In this document: piece by piece, positions 8,628 through 18,939 of the stretch
Layout: each line of letters begins with the position of its first letter
Position numbering within the stretch: the stretch's first letter is position 1
Assembly: GCA_023443515.1 (NCBI GenBank)
Contig: JAEZUC010000122.1
Location: forward strand, 1-64,000
Source of the DNA: Bacillota bacterium
Lineage (GTDB): Bacteria > Bacillota > Clostridia > Acetivibrionales > DSM-1351
Direction: 5' to 3'
DNA length: 64,000 nt
Program-made: the position numbers and the translations under genes
Notes under the pieces: generated by a model
Databases searched by the model: none
Told to the model about the DNA's origin: nothing
What the model saw: only the letters and a program-made list of their open reading frames with translations

Positions 8628-9266
8628 ATGAAAATAAATCATTTTATTTGCATGATAGCAATATTATCAGTTATATTGTGTGGCTGTAATGGACAGCAAG
8701 CGTCTGTCAATACTCAGGATACCAGTCATGGCGAAAGTAATACTGGTGTTCAGGTTAAAACTGAGGTAACCTTAGGCAACTGCGCGTTAATCGGTATGGG
8801 TAAAGCTGACTATATACTTGCATTGAGAATGTACAAAGGTGAGTATCATGAACAGTATCTTCCGGGAAGTGATTCAGGGGCTAACTGGACAGGAAACTTC
8901 AAACTCTGTATTATTGATACACTACAGGATCGTGTTGTTGAAGCATACACTATTAATGAACAGCTGACTTTTAAAAATAAAATTGATATAGCTTTGAAGG
9001 ATTATAATAAAGATGGTAATTTTGATTTCGTTATAGGTCAATATGTATCTTCCAATTTAAATACCTATAAAATGTACTATGTCACGAAAGACTTTAAAAT
9101 AGGTTACTATAACAAAGTCGGTGAATTTTCAATGAGCAGTAAAAGTTTTTCTCCTGAACTGGAACCTGATAATAGAGGAAATCTTATATACAGCTTTTAT
9201 GACAACTCTTCAGGTACTACCATCAAAAAAATCATAGATTTAAACCTGCTTAAAGTAAAAGATTAA
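8628..9266 (+). CDS. Putative lipoprotein with EF-hand-like calcium loop
   Basis: The 212-residue protein has a lipoprotein signal peptide with lipobox ILCGC (lipidated Cys about residue 20), then a Ser/Thr/Gln linker and a beta-rich domain. DYNKDGNFDF is a DxNxDGxxD calcium-type loop like those in FG-GAP/VCBS repeats. AAAAGGA lies 10 bases before the ATG. It is encoded directly after a membrane-anchored protein and ahead of a terminator. Function unknown; an outer-face surface protein is the natural reading. Confidence 0.65.
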   Translation: MKINHFICMIAILSVILCGCNGQQASVNTQDTSHGESNTGVQVKTEVTLGNCALIGMGKADYILALRMYKGEYHEQYLPGSDSGANWTGNFKLCIIDTLQDRVVEAYTINEQLTFKNKIDIALKDYNKDGNFDFVIGQYVSSNLNTYKMYYVTKDFKIGYYNKVGEFSMSSKSFSPELEPDNRGNLIYSFYDNSSGTTIKKIIDLNLLKVKD

Positions 9267-9297
9267 ATTTAAATATAAATATGTATTTCACCAAATG

Positions 9298-9345
9298 ACT
9301 AAACATTCAATTTTAGGGAAACATAATTATTGATGTTTAGTTTTT
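9298..9345 (+). terminator. Rho-independent terminator
   Basis: Arms ctaaacattcaat and attgatgtttag pair with one bulge and end in five T. It separates the small envelope pair from the giant glucan synthase gene. Confidence 0.7.
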
Positions 9346-9384
9346 CGTTTTAAAAATTTTTATGATAAATGGTGATATACATAT

Positions 9385-12300
9385 ATGAATAATATATCGA
9401 TTATCCTAATAATAAGTTTAATTGTGATTATTGCCGGTTTGATAGGGCTAGTTTTAAAGAACAGACCAACCTACGATGTTCAGATAGAAGACGTAGTTCT
9501 CAACCCGGAAGATTTGATGAGACATGCCGAGCAATTGGCAAAAACACAGGTTACAGAAAAAAGAAACTCGGGTATAAACAGAATCAGAGAAAGAATTGAA
9601 AGAAATTTTCAAAAAATTCTTGAAACATATCAGAAATTCAATCTGGATATCTCTGCATCATTTCCTGTGCCTCCGGCTGCTGAGTGGCTTTTGGATAATT
9701 TTTATATCATTGAAGAACAAAAAAATATGCTTCTAAAAGAATTGAGCGAAGCAAAGCATGCATTGCCGGTAATATCTGAGGGCGCATACACAGGCTTTCC
9801 AAGGATATTCGCTATAGCAGCTGATTTAGTGTCACACTGTGACGGGAATGTAAATGAAAGGATTATAAGGGATTTTATAACTGCCTATCAGAAGTACACC
9901 TTCCTTTCAATACAGGAGCTTTGGATGCTGTCAACAATGTTAAAGGCGGCTCTTTTGGAAAAACTCTGTAATGTGTGTTACAAGATGCATACAAACCGTC
10001 AGGATCAGTACAAGGCAGAAAATATAATTAACGGTATCAGGCACAATAATGAGAACTGCGATGATTTCAAAAGACATATAGACCAGCTTGATGAAATAAC
10101 TCCCGCTTTTGCTGAGCATCTTATTAAAAAGCTGCGAAAAGATGGAGCAAAAACTCTGTGGATGGTTGAATGTCTGGATAGTATTCTTATTCAGAAAAGT
10201 ACATCTACCGACAATCTTATTTCGGAAGACCATTTTAATCAGGCAATGCTTCAGGTATCCATAGGAAATGTCATTAACAGCTACAGAGCATTGTCAAACT
10301 TTGATAATACGGTTTTGTTCGAAGAATTAAGCGAAGTTGAGAGAATTCTCAAGCTTGATCCTTGTGGTATATACCCTCAAATGGACTTTAACTCTAGAAA
10401 CTACTACAGAGACATTGTAATGAAACTGGGTAGCAAGTGGGACACAACTGAAATAAATATTGCCAGATTGTGCTTGGATTCGGCAACCGAAAAGTACCGA
10501 CAGAATCCCTCTATAACCGCTGAAAGCCATGTAGGATACTATCTTGCAGGAAAAGGAAGAGGGGCTCTTACTGAACGTCTGGGAAACAATAAGTCCCAAT
10601 TCTTTAAAAATCGTGAGAGATGGTATATTTCTTCTATAGTAATTTTTACTGTTCTAATTGCACTAATATCTACAATGAACAGTATTGAAAAGGAAAAGGG
10701 CGGAGTGGCGGTTGTTGCCCTTTTGACCGGGATACTTTCAATAATTCCTGCAAGCGAGATAGTTGTGTCGGTACTCAACAGCTGTATAAGCAGAGCAGCA
10801 AAGCCTGCAATACTTCCAAAACTGGAACTCAAGGATGGTATACCTGAGGATTGGGCAACCATGGTAATTATCCCTACCCTTATACCAAATGTAAAGAGAA
10901 CTGTTGAATTAATAGATAATTTGGAAGTTTTTTATCTTGCAAACAAAGGCAGCAATATATACTTTACCCTTGTGGGAGATTTCAAGGATGCGGATGAAGA
11001 AGCACTTTCTGATGATAACGTAATAGTAGAGTCTGCCAAGAAAAGAGTTCAGGATTTAAACAGCAAATACTGTAAAGACGGCAAACCCATATTTTATTTT
11101 TTCTGCAGAAAAAGGACCTACAATGATAAGCAGAGTAAGTGGCTGGGGTGGGAAAGAAAAAGAGGAGCAATTGTTGAATTCAATCGACTTCTCCGTGGAG
11201 ACAGAAATACCGACTATGTATTTAACAGTGCTGATATTAATTCTCTTCCTCATATCAAATATGTAATAACCTTGGATGCAGATACTCAGCTGCCTCTGGA
11301 TACTGCAAAACAGATGGTGGGAGCAATGGCCCATCCCTTGAACAAGGCGTATTTCGATGTTGAAAAAGGTATTGTCACAAATGGTTACGGTATAATGCAG
11401 CCTCGTGTAGACGTAAACATTGAAAGTGCCGGTATGTCGCTTTTTACAAGAGTTTTTGCAGGGCAGGGAGGTATTGACCCATATACCACAACAGTTTCAG
11501 ATGTATATCAGGATACCTTTGGAGAAGGCATATTTACAGGGAAGGGCGTATATGATGTTGATATTTTCAGAATGGCTATTGATAAAACAATACCTGAAAA
11601 CAGTGTTTTGAGCCATGACCTTCTGGAAGGCAGCTTTTTGAGAACTGCTCTTGTTACTGATATAGAATTGATTGATGGTTACCCCGCAAAGTACAACTCA
11701 TTTATGATGAGACTTCATCGCTGGACTAGGGGGGATTGGCAACTGCTCCCATGGATACTGGGCAGGAATCCTTTATCCTTGCTGTCACGGTGGAAAATGA
11801 TTGACAACTTGCGGAGAAGTTTGGTTCAGCCGGTTCTGGCACTTATAGCATTACTTGCTGTGTGGCTTTTCAGATACAGCAGCAGGGGATGGCTTATACT
11901 TGCAGTTATATCCTTGTGTTCTCCGGTTTTGAATTATTTCGTACAGCTTGTCATTGCAGGAAACTATAAAATATATATTGCAAAGCGAAGAACTACCATT
12001 ATAACGGGGTTCAAAGCAATACTACTGCAATTGGGACTTCTTTTAACCTTTTTGCCATATCAGGCAGAATTAATGGTAAATGCTGTATCAAAATCCATAT
12101 ACAGAGTATACGTATCAAAGAAGAATTTGCTAGAGTGGGTTACAGCAGCTGACATGGAAATGTCACTTAAAAACGGAGTTGGTAGCTATTACAGGCGGAT
12201 GTGGTTTTCTCCTTTATATGGTGCGGTTATTTTACTGCTGTCAGTTTTATATAGAAAGAGTTTTGTTCCCGTGGCTTCGTTAGTGTTTATTTTATGGGTC

Positions 12301-15300
12301 ATTTCACCATGGATAGCATACATTATCAGCCTTCCGACTGTAAAAAACAAAGCGGTTCTTGATTCGGCAGGAATTGAAGAAGTCAGACTGCTCACTAGAA
12401 GAACCTGGTGTTATTTTGATGAATTCGCAGGGCCGGAAGAAAACTACCTGCCTGCGGACAATTATCAGGAAGAACCATATAAGGGAGCTGCACATAGAAC
12501 CTCCCCTACCAATATAGGGTTGCTTCTGGTATCAAATCTGGCTGCAAGAGATATGGGATATATTAATACACTGGACTTTTTAACAAGAATAGAGAATACA
12601 ATAAATACCATTGAAAAAATGGAAAAATGGAACGGGCATTTATATAACTGGTACAACACCGTAACCATGGAGGTGCTTCGTCCCAAATTTATTTCAACTG
12701 TAGACAGCGGTAATTTTATAGGGTATCTGATGGTGCTTAACGAAGGCCTTGCCGGGCTGATGGATAGTCCAATATATGACTTCTCAACTATTGAGGGGTT
12801 ATTTGACCTGCTTGAAATATGCAATTCTGAAATAGACGGAAGTAATGGATATTTTGATACTGAGCTTTTGAAAAAGCTTACAGACAAGGATAATATCGAA
12901 GAAAGCTTTAAAAGTCTCTTGCCTGCCGTTATAAAATTAGTAGACGAACTGGATAAAAGCAAAAGAACAGGGTACTGGTTCAAAAAACTGGATAGCTATA
13001 TTAACACATATAACTGTGAATACGAAAAATACGGAGTAAATCTGTTTACCCCACTTAAAAATATTTTACAGGAAATGCAGAGAATCCAACAGCTGCAAAC
13101 CAGGGTTCAGCAGCTAGTTGATGCAATGGAATTCAAATACTTGTTCGACCCTGCCAGAAATCTTTTTACTATAGGCTTCGACGTAGAGGATGGACATGCC
13201 AGCAAATCATATTATGACCTGTTTGCTTCTGAAGCAAGACAGACCAGCCTTATTGCCATAGCCAGAGGCGAAGCAGGAAGACAGCACTGGTTCAAACTTG
13301 GAAGAAAGCTTGTAAGGGTAAATGGTATAAAAGGACTTGCTTCCTGGACCGGAACAATGTTTGAGTATCTGATGCCAAGACTGCTTATTAAGAGTTACTC
13401 AAACACACTAATAGACAAAACCTATGAATTTGTTGTAAAGACACAGATAAAATACGGGCTGGCAAATAAAGCGCCTTGGGGAATTTCAGAATCCTGCTAT
13501 TATGCATTTGATATTGCATTGAATTACCAGTATAGAGCTTTCGGTGTACCTCAGCTGGGGTTAAAACGAGGGCTTGCAAATGATTTTGTAGCTGCACCCT
13601 ATGCAACTGTAATGGCTCTGGACATAGCACCACAAGAATGTGTTGAAAACATACACAGGTTCAGGGAAATTGGTGCTTTTGGGAATTTTGGTCTATATGA
13701 AGCGGTTGACTTTACACATTCCAGAATGGGTAAAGAACAGTCATATGCTGTTGTGAAATGCTACATGGTACATCATCAGGGAATGAGTATGCTGGCGCTT
13801 GTTAATTTCTTTAAAAATAACATAATGCAGGAACGTTTCCACCATAATCCTTTAATAAAGTCAGTAGATTCTCTGTTACAGGAGAAGTTCCCGGCGGCGG
13901 CTTTAATAAGTAAGGAATTCAGAGAGCAGCCTGTAGGAGGGGTACGGAAGAACATTAACCACGAGGATACGGTTATCAGGGAATATGAAAAACTCTCGGC
14001 GTACCCAAACATACACCTGCTATCCAACGGAAACTATAATTTGATGATAACGGACAAAGGAACGGGCTACGGTAAATTACATTCAATGTCAGTGTACAGA
14101 TGGATTAATGACTATATGCAGAGTAGCGGGGCCTTTATATATATAAGAAATGTAAACTCAAATGAGTTTTGGTCCACTACCTATAATCCCACAAATACAA
14201 AGCCTGAGGCCTACAAGGTTATATTTGCACCTCACAAGGCGGAGTTTGTAAGGAGAGAAGGGAACATTGAAACAAATACCGAGGTAATAATCAGCTCAGA
14301 GGACAATACTGAGGTAAGAAGAGTAAGTATACACAACCATAGCACCTCAAAAAGAGTTATAGAGCTGACCAGCTATATGGAGGTCGTTCTCACACAGCCT
14401 GAAGCCGATTCAGCACATCCCGCATTCAGCAAGCTGTTTGTAAAGACTGAATATGTGGACGAATACAATGGACTTCTGGCAATGAGAAGAAAAAGAGATG
14501 ATATAAAACAGACTACATGGGGGTATCATATTGCCTCTACAAATGGAAAGGTTTATGGACATGTAGAGTATGAAACAGATAGATCCCTTTTCATAGGCAG
14601 AAACAGAAATCTTTCAAGTCCCCGAGCCATGGAACCTGACAGACCTTTGTCAAACTCTGTAGGGCCTGTACTTGACCCTGTTTTCAGTCTCAGAATAAGA
14701 GTAATCGTTGAACCGGGGGAAAGCACTATAGTCAATTTTTGCATGGGTGCGTGTGACAGCAGAAAGACAGCCGTTGAAATGCTGGCAAAATACAGTGATC
14801 CTGCGGCATCAGACAGAGTCATTGAAATGGCATGGACAAGAAGTATTGTAGAAGCGGGCTTTATAAATGTTGATGAGGATGACGAGAAAGCTTACCTGAG
14901 ACTTCTGCCCCGCATGATATTTGGTATTGACAGAAGAGACCAGGCAGAATATATCCTGCGCAATTCTTTGAGTCAGTCTGATTTGTGGCCTTTCGGAATA
15001 TCAGGTGACCTGCCTCTGGTACTTGTCACGGTAAAAAGCAGAGACAGCTTTGAAGAAATTGACTGGGCCTTGAAACTACATGATTTCTATAGAATCAAAG
15101 GGGTTATATTTGATCTGGTAATACTTCTTACAGACGAAGAATCCTATATACAGCCTTTATTTGAAATGATACGGGATATGGCTGTATCGGGAAGATCCTA
15201 TGAGCTTCTTGATAAAAGAGGCGGTATATTTATAAGAAATTCAAGGCAAATGAATGAAGAACAGAAAAATCTGCTCTTTGCATGTGCAAAAATAATCTTA

Positions 15301-17847
15301 GATGCGGATAAGGGAATTCCGTCACTGATGGAGGTAATAGATGGTATAGAAAAGTCCATGAATGTTGATATTCAAGGGACTTCCCAGCAATCCGCGGAGA
15401 CTGTTGCACCGGCTCAGATAAATGAAAACCCCGGAAATGATGCCATATCAGAAGAATTGTTATTTTTCAACGGCTTTGGGGGTTTTACCAAAGATGGCAA
15501 AGAATACGTTATCCAATTAAGTGACGGAATGAGTACTCCTGCACCATGGGTAAATGTAATTGCCAATGAAAACTTCGGATTTATATGTACCGAATCAGGA
15601 GGGGGGTACACATGGCATCTTAACAGCAGTCAGAATAAATTGACCTCGTGGATAAACGACCCTATTACGGATACTCCTTCGGAGATAATATATATTTGCA
15701 ATAAAGAAAGCGGTAAGGTGTGGAACTGTACTCCTTTGCCTATTAAAGATGCGGAACCGTATACCATAAGACACGGCTTCGGCTATACCAGTTTCGGGCA
15801 TAACAGCAACGGAATCAAGCAGACACTTACACAGTTTGTAGCAGAAGAAGTAGCTGTGAAATTCAGTATATTGAAGTTGGAAAATATCACTGACAGAGAA
15901 ATGATATTGGAAACAGCCTATTATTTCAGACCTGTACTGGGTACGGAATTTTCTCAGACATCACCATATATTGTCACCGGATTTGATGAGGCTTTAAACG
16001 CTATTCTTATTGACAATGTGTACAATGCTGATTTCAGAGGATTAAGAGCTTTTCTGGCTTGTTCCGAAAGCGGTGTATCCTATACCGGGAGCAGACTAAA
16101 ATTTTTTGGAACTGGTATGGATATATCAAATCCGGCAGGTATGAGGGAAGAACTTGATTCAAATACAGGAGCAGGTGTTGATGCATGTGCGGTACTAAAG
16201 ACAACCATACGGCTCAACCCCGGTGAGTCAAAAGAAATAGTATTCCTGGTAGGACAGGACAACTCTGAAAAGGTTACTGAAATTATTGGAGCATTCCGCA
16301 GTACAGAAAGCGCCGGAAATGAACTGGAAAAGGTCAAAGACAGTTGGACTAGAAGGCTGGGACAGATTCAGGTTAAGACTCCGGACGAATCCATAAACCT
16401 GATGCTGAACGGATGGCTACAGTATCAGGTGCTTTCCTGCAGGATATGGGCAAGATCAGGCTTCTATCAGGCGGGAGGGGCATACGGTTTCCGTGATCAG
16501 CTTCAGGACGTAATGGCAGTTGTGTACAGCTTGCCGGAGCTTACTAAAAATCAGGTATTACTCCATTGCCGACACCAGTTCCCAGAAGGAGATGTTCAGC
16601 ACTGGTGGCATAACCAAAAAATGAACGGTATCAGAACAAGGTATTCTGATGATTTGTTATGGCTACCCTATGTAACATGTGACTATATAAATGTAACAGG
16701 AGATTTTGATATCCTCAATATAGAGGAACGTTATATTACGTCTCCGACACTAAATGATAATGAACATGAAAGATATGAGATACCAAGTGATTCAGGTCTG
16801 AAGGGGACGGTTTATGACCATTGCGTCAGGGCCATAGAACAAGGACTGAAATTCGGAGTCCATGGAATACCGCTTATGGGCGGAGGAGACTGGAACGACG
16901 GGATGAACCTTGTGGGTGTCAATGGAAAAGGGGAGAGTGTTTGGCTTGGTTGGTTTATGTATTGTGTACTGCTAAGAATGATTCCCATCTGCAATAAAAT
17001 GGGAGATAGCCAGAGGGCAGAGGCTTACAAAGTAAAAGCTGATGCTATTATACAAGCAATTGAAAAAGAAGCATGGGACGGAAGCTGGTACAGACGTGCA
17101 TATTTTGATGATGGAACTCCTTTGGGTTCAATGGAAAATGACGAATGTAAGATAGACTCTCTGTCTCAGTCCTGGGCTGCAATAACCGGCGCAGCAAAAA
17201 ACAGCAGAGTAGAGGAAGCAATGAGTGCTGTGGAAAAATATCTGGTTGACAGGAGAAACGGACTTATTAAGTTGCTGACCCCGCCTTTCTATGACAGTGA
17301 ACTAAACCCGGGGTATATAAAGGGATATTTACCCGGAGTAAGAGAAAACGGAGGTCAATACACCCATGCGGCTACCTGGGTTATTTACGCCTTTTCCAGA
17401 CTAGGAAACGGAGAGAGGGCATGGGAGCTGTTTAGTATGATTAATCCTGTAAATCATGCCAGAACAAAGAATGAGAGTATGACCTACAAAGTGGAGCCTT
17501 ATGTTATGGCTGCCGATGTTTATGCGGTTTACCCCAACGAAGGCAGAGGCGGATGGACTTGGTACACAGGTGCTGCAGGTTGGATGTACAGGATAGGTAT
17601 AGAACATCTTCTGGGAATTAAAAAGCAGGGAAATTCCATTTTACTGGATCCATGCATTCCTAAGAATATGAACCAGTACTCTGTAAGATATGTTTACGGA
17701 AATTCAGTATATAACATAACAGTTAAAAATACAGGACACAAAAACACAACCGTTCAAACAATAACCATGGACGGCAAGACCACCGAGACCAACAGGATAG
17801 AGCTTACTGACGATGGCAGAACACATGAGGTCGAAGCGGTAATGTAG
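9385..17847 (+). CDS. Cyclic beta-1,2-glucan synthase-like protein (GT84, glycoamylase-like/GH189, GH94)
   Basis: The 2820-residue multidomain membrane enzyme has a membrane helix at residues 3-25, then two more near 415-470. A GT84-type processive glycosyltransferase domain follows, with the DxD motif D631-A-D633 and RW-containing HRWTRGDWQ near 778. Further membrane segments lie at about 815-1010, a glycoamylase-like (GH189 cyclization) domain at about 1020-1480, and a GH94-like sandwich at about 1520-1990. The C-terminal GH94 domain (about 2025-2815) carries GGDWNDGMN; D2505 matches the GH94 general acid. The architecture and size match NdvB/ChvB (about 2800-2870 residues), which polymerise UDP-glucose on the protein, trim by phosphorolysis and cyclise. 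It is monocistronic. The product is inferred. Confidence 0.9.
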   Translation: MNNISIILIISLIVIIAGLIGLVLKNRPTYDVQIEDVVLNPEDLMRHAEQLAKTQVTEKRNSGINRIRERIERNFQKILETYQKFNLDISASFPVPPAAEWLLDNFYIIEEQKNMLLKELSEAKHALPVISEGAYTGFPRIFAIAADLVSHCDGNVNERIIRDFITAYQKYTFLSIQELWMLSTMLKAALLEKLCNVCYKMHTNRQDQYKAENIINGIRHNNENCDDFKRHIDQLDEITPAFAEHLIKKLRKDGAKTLWMVECLDSILIQKSTSTDNLISEDHFNQAMLQVSIGNVINSYRALSNFDNTVLFEELSEVERILKLDPCGIYPQMDFNSRNYYRDIVMKLGSKWDTTEINIARLCLDSATEKYRQNPSITAESHVGYYLAGKGRGALTERLGNNKSQFFKNRERWYISSIVIFTVLIALISTMNSIEKEKGGVAVVALLTGILSIIPASEIVVSVLNSCISRAAKPAILPKLELKDGIPEDWATMVIIPTLIPNVKRTVELIDNLEVFYLANKGSNIYFTLVGDFKDADEEALSDDNVIVESAKKRVQDLNSKYCKDGKPIFYFFCRKRTYNDKQSKWLGWERKRGAIVEFNRLLRGDRNTDYVFNSADINSLPHIKYVITLDADTQLPLDTAKQMVGAMAHPLNKAYFDVEKGIVTNGYGIMQPRVDVNIESAGMSLFTRVFAGQGGIDPYTTTVSDVYQDTFGEGIFTGKGVYDVDIFRMAIDKTIPENSVLSHDLLEGSFLRTALVTDIELIDGYPAKYNSFMMRLHRWTRGDWQLLPWILGRNPLSLLSRWKMIDNLRRSLVQPVLALIALLAVWLFRYSSRGWLILAVISLCSPVLNYFVQLVIAGNYKIYIAKRRTTIITGFKAILLQLGLLLTFLPYQAELMVNAVSKSIYRVYVSKKNLLEWVTAADMEMSLKNGVGSYYRRMWFSPLYGAVILLLSVLYRKSFVPVASLVFILWVISPWIAYIISLPTVKNKAVLDSAGIEEVRLLTRRTWCYFDEFAGPEENYLPADNYQEEPYKGAAHRTSPTNIGLLLVSNLAARDMGYINTLDFLTRIENTINTIEKMEKWNGHLYNWYNTVTMEVLRPKFISTVDSGNFIGYLMVLNEGLAGLMDSPIYDFSTIEGLFDLLEICNSEIDGSNGYFDTELLKKLTDKDNIEESFKSLLPAVIKLVDELDKSKRTGYWFKKLDSYINTYNCEYEKYGVNLFTPLKNILQEMQRIQQLQTRVQQLVDAMEFKYLFDPARNLFTIGFDVEDGHASKSYYDLFASEARQTSLIAIARGEAGRQHWFKLGRKLVRVNGIKGLASWTGTMFEYLMPRLLIKSYSNTLIDKTYEFVVKTQIKYGLANKAPWGISESCYYAFDIALNYQYRAFGVPQLGLKRGLANDFVAAPYATVMALDIAPQECVENIHRFREIGAFGNFGLYEAVDFTHSRMGKEQSYAVVKCYMVHHQGMSMLALVNFFKNNIMQERFHHNPLIKSVDSLLQEKFPAAALISKEFREQPVGGVRKNINHEDTVIREYEKLSAYPNIHLLSNGNYNLMITDKGTGYGKLHSMSVYRWINDYMQSSGAFIYIRNVNSNEFWSTTYNPTNTKPEAYKVIFAPHKAEFVRREGNIETNTEVIISSEDNTEVRRVSIHNHSTSKRVIELTSYMEVVLTQPEADSAHPAFSKLFVKTEYVDEYNGLLAMRRKRDDIKQTTWGYHIASTNGKVYGHVEYETDRSLFIGRNRNLSSPRAMEPDRPLSNSVGPVLDPVFSLRIRVIVEPGESTIVNFCMGACDSRKTAVEMLAKYSDPAASDRVIEMAWTRSIVEAGFINVDEDDEKAYLRLLPRMIFGIDRRDQAEYILRNSLSQSDLWPFGISGDLPLVLVTVKSRDSFEEIDWALKLHDFYRIKGVIFDLVILLTDEESYIQPLFEMIRDMAVSGRSYELLDKRGGIFIRNSRQMNEEQKNLLFACAKIILDADKGIPSLMEVIDGIEKSMNVDIQGTSQQSAETVAPAQINENPGNDAISEELLFFNGFGGFTKDGKEYVIQLSDGMSTPAPWVNVIANENFGFICTESGGGYTWHLNSSQNKLTSWINDPITDTPSEIIYICNKESGKVWNCTPLPIKDAEPYTIRHGFGYTSFGHNSNGIKQTLTQFVAEEVAVKFSILKLENITDREMILETAYYFRPVLGTEFSQTSPYIVTGFDEALNAILIDNVYNADFRGLRAFLACSESGVSYTGSRLKFFGTGMDISNPAGMREELDSNTGAGVDACAVLKTTIRLNPGESKEIVFLVGQDNSEKVTEIIGAFRSTESAGNELEKVKDSWTRRLGQIQVKTPDESINLMLNGWLQYQVLSCRIWARSGFYQAGGAYGFRDQLQDVMAVVYSLPELTKNQVLLHCRHQFPEGDVQHWWHNQKMNGIRTRYSDDLLWLPYVTCDYINVTGDFDILNIEERYITSPTLNDNEHERYEIPSDSGLKGTVYDHCVRAIEQGLKFGVHGIPLMGGGDWNDGMNLVGVNGKGESVWLGWFMYCVLLRMIPICNKMGDSQRAEAYKVKADAIIQAIEKEAWDGSWYRRAYFDDGTPLGSMENDECKIDSLSQSWAAITGAAKNSRVEEAMSAVEKYLVDRRNGLIKLLTPPFYDSELNPGYIKGYLPGVRENGGQYTHAATWVIYAFSRLGNGERAWELFSMINPVNHARTKNESMTYKVEPYVMAADVYAVYPNEGRGGWTWYTGAAGWMYRIGIEHLLGIKKQGNSILLDPCIPKNMNQYSVRYVYGNSVYNITVKNTGHKNTTVQTITMDGKTTETNRIELTDDGRTHEVEAVM

Positions 17848-17868
17848 AAAAATTAACTTTAGGTATTT

Positions 17869-17914
17869 AAAGGTCGGTTGGATTTAGATTTTTTAAATAC
17901 ACACCGGCTTTTAA
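17869..17914 (+). terminator. Weak terminator-like hairpin after the glucan synthase gene
   Basis: aaaggtcggt (17869-17878) pairs with accggctttt (17903-17912) through G-U pairs and is followed by T-containing sequence; an alternative gtatttaaa/tttaaatac pairing overlaps it. The T run is short, so function is uncertain. Confidence 0.35.
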
Positions 17915-18054
17915 AAATTATAGAAACTGTTAAAATTCCTATAATACAGCCTGAAAGGAACTGAACTATAAAGGTTCTGATGAATCCTAATAATATTGAG
18001 TAATCATGAATATTTAAGAATGCAATTAAAAGTATTTTATATTGTTGGTATGAA

Positions 18055-18693
18055 CTAAGTGATTTGACAATACCACATATAAGAATAACCCCCCCAGTAA
18101 AAGAACTTTCGTGCAGAAGTTGTATTTAAAGATTTATGAATGGGCTTTGGATTTATTTTAAATATATAAAGTACCAAAATTACTATACCTGCGATAGATG
18201 TTAATATGTACAGGTAGTTGGATATAGAGAGTATCCCGGCTTTTTTACTCAAGTCTATAAAGTTTTTTGACACAAATGTACCGGGATGTGTGAATTCATC
18301 TAGAACTATGTGTGTTATAATTCCTACAAAAATAGAGTATAAAAAAACAAAAAATGATTTAAGACTATGTATAAAGGGGGTGCAAATACTATTTGCAGGA
18401 ATTCTGCTTTTGATTATATCAGGAAGGCTTAATATTAAAGGAACTTTTATTAGATATTCATAAAATAAATATAGTGCTATGCATGACGGTATATAAAAAA
18501 GCAAAAGTGTTTTAATTGAGAAATAATCATTAGTATCAATACACTTATTTATTACTTCTAATAATGTACTATTAAAAATATAGCTGATGTCCAAAATGGT
18601 ACTTCCCAGTACTAGGCCAAAAAGAGAAAAAAACTTTGGCTTGTAGTTATATATTGGAAGAATCATCATCGGGTGTGAAAATGTAAAGGACAT
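18055..18693 (-). CDS. DUF4184 family membrane protein
   Basis: The 212-residue integral membrane protein begins MSFTFSHPMMILPI, the characteristic FTxSHP opening of DUF4184, which belongs to the broad membrane hydrolase-like group. His and Asp residues in the motif HIVLDEFTHPG match the conserved polar motif of this family. Five or so membrane segments are visible. AGAAAGGAG precedes the ATG. It is convergent with the glucan synthase gene and divergent from icd. Function unknown. Confidence 0.8.
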   Translation of the reverse strand: MSFTFSHPMMILPIYNYKPKFFSLFGLVLGSTILDISYIFNSTLLEVINKCIDTNDYFSIKTLLLFYIPSCIALYLFYEYLIKVPLILSLPDIIKSRIPANSICTPFIHSLKSFFVFLYSIFVGIITHIVLDEFTHPGTFVSKNFIDLSKKAGILSISNYLYILTSIAGIVILVLYIFKINPKPIHKSLNTTSARKFFYWGGYSYMWYCQIT

Positions 18694-18775
18694 AAATGGA
18701 CTCCTTTCTATTATAATTTATATTGTACTTTAAGTCTGTTGAATATTTTGTTAAAAATACTGCATGGATTAAAGA

Positions 18776-18915
18776 TTATCCCAGATGTCTTTCAAAATCG
18801 AGTTTACATCCATCCTCCAGATATGCTATATTAAAGTAGTGTGTGAAATCAATAACAAACTTACTTTGTATAATAAACTCGGATTTACTCATACAAGCAG
18901 TAAAATCTGGGGTAA
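18776..18915 (+). promoter_or_regulatory. Nested inverted repeats before icd; possible structured leader RNA
   Basis: An 11-bp helix pairs 18776-18786 (ttatcccagat) with 18905-18915 (atctggggtaa) with one U-G pair. Inside it, 18797-18806 (atcgagttta) pairs with 18874-18884 (taaactcggat) with one bulge, and a third stem joins aaagta at 18833 to tacttt at 18862. The outer helix ends nine bases before the icd Shine-Dalgarno. The nested geometry suggests a folded 5' leader. No known riboswitch core was recognised, and chance pairing in AT-rich DNA cannot be excluded. Confidence 0.4.
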
Positions 18916-18939
18916 ACTAATTTAAAAAGGAGTATATAT

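Noticed and set aside
16880..17847. Calling the 9.4-17.8 kb gene a cellobiose phosphorylase because of its GH94 end
   Set aside because: The full protein has a GT84 glycosyltransferase, a glycoamylase-like domain and membrane segments, so the cyclic glucan synthase reading explains all parts; GH94 is only one domain.
18218..18463. Plus-strand ORF of 81 codons inside the DUF4184 region
   Set aside because: It lies antisense to a well-supported family gene, has no ribosome binding site and no recognisable motif.
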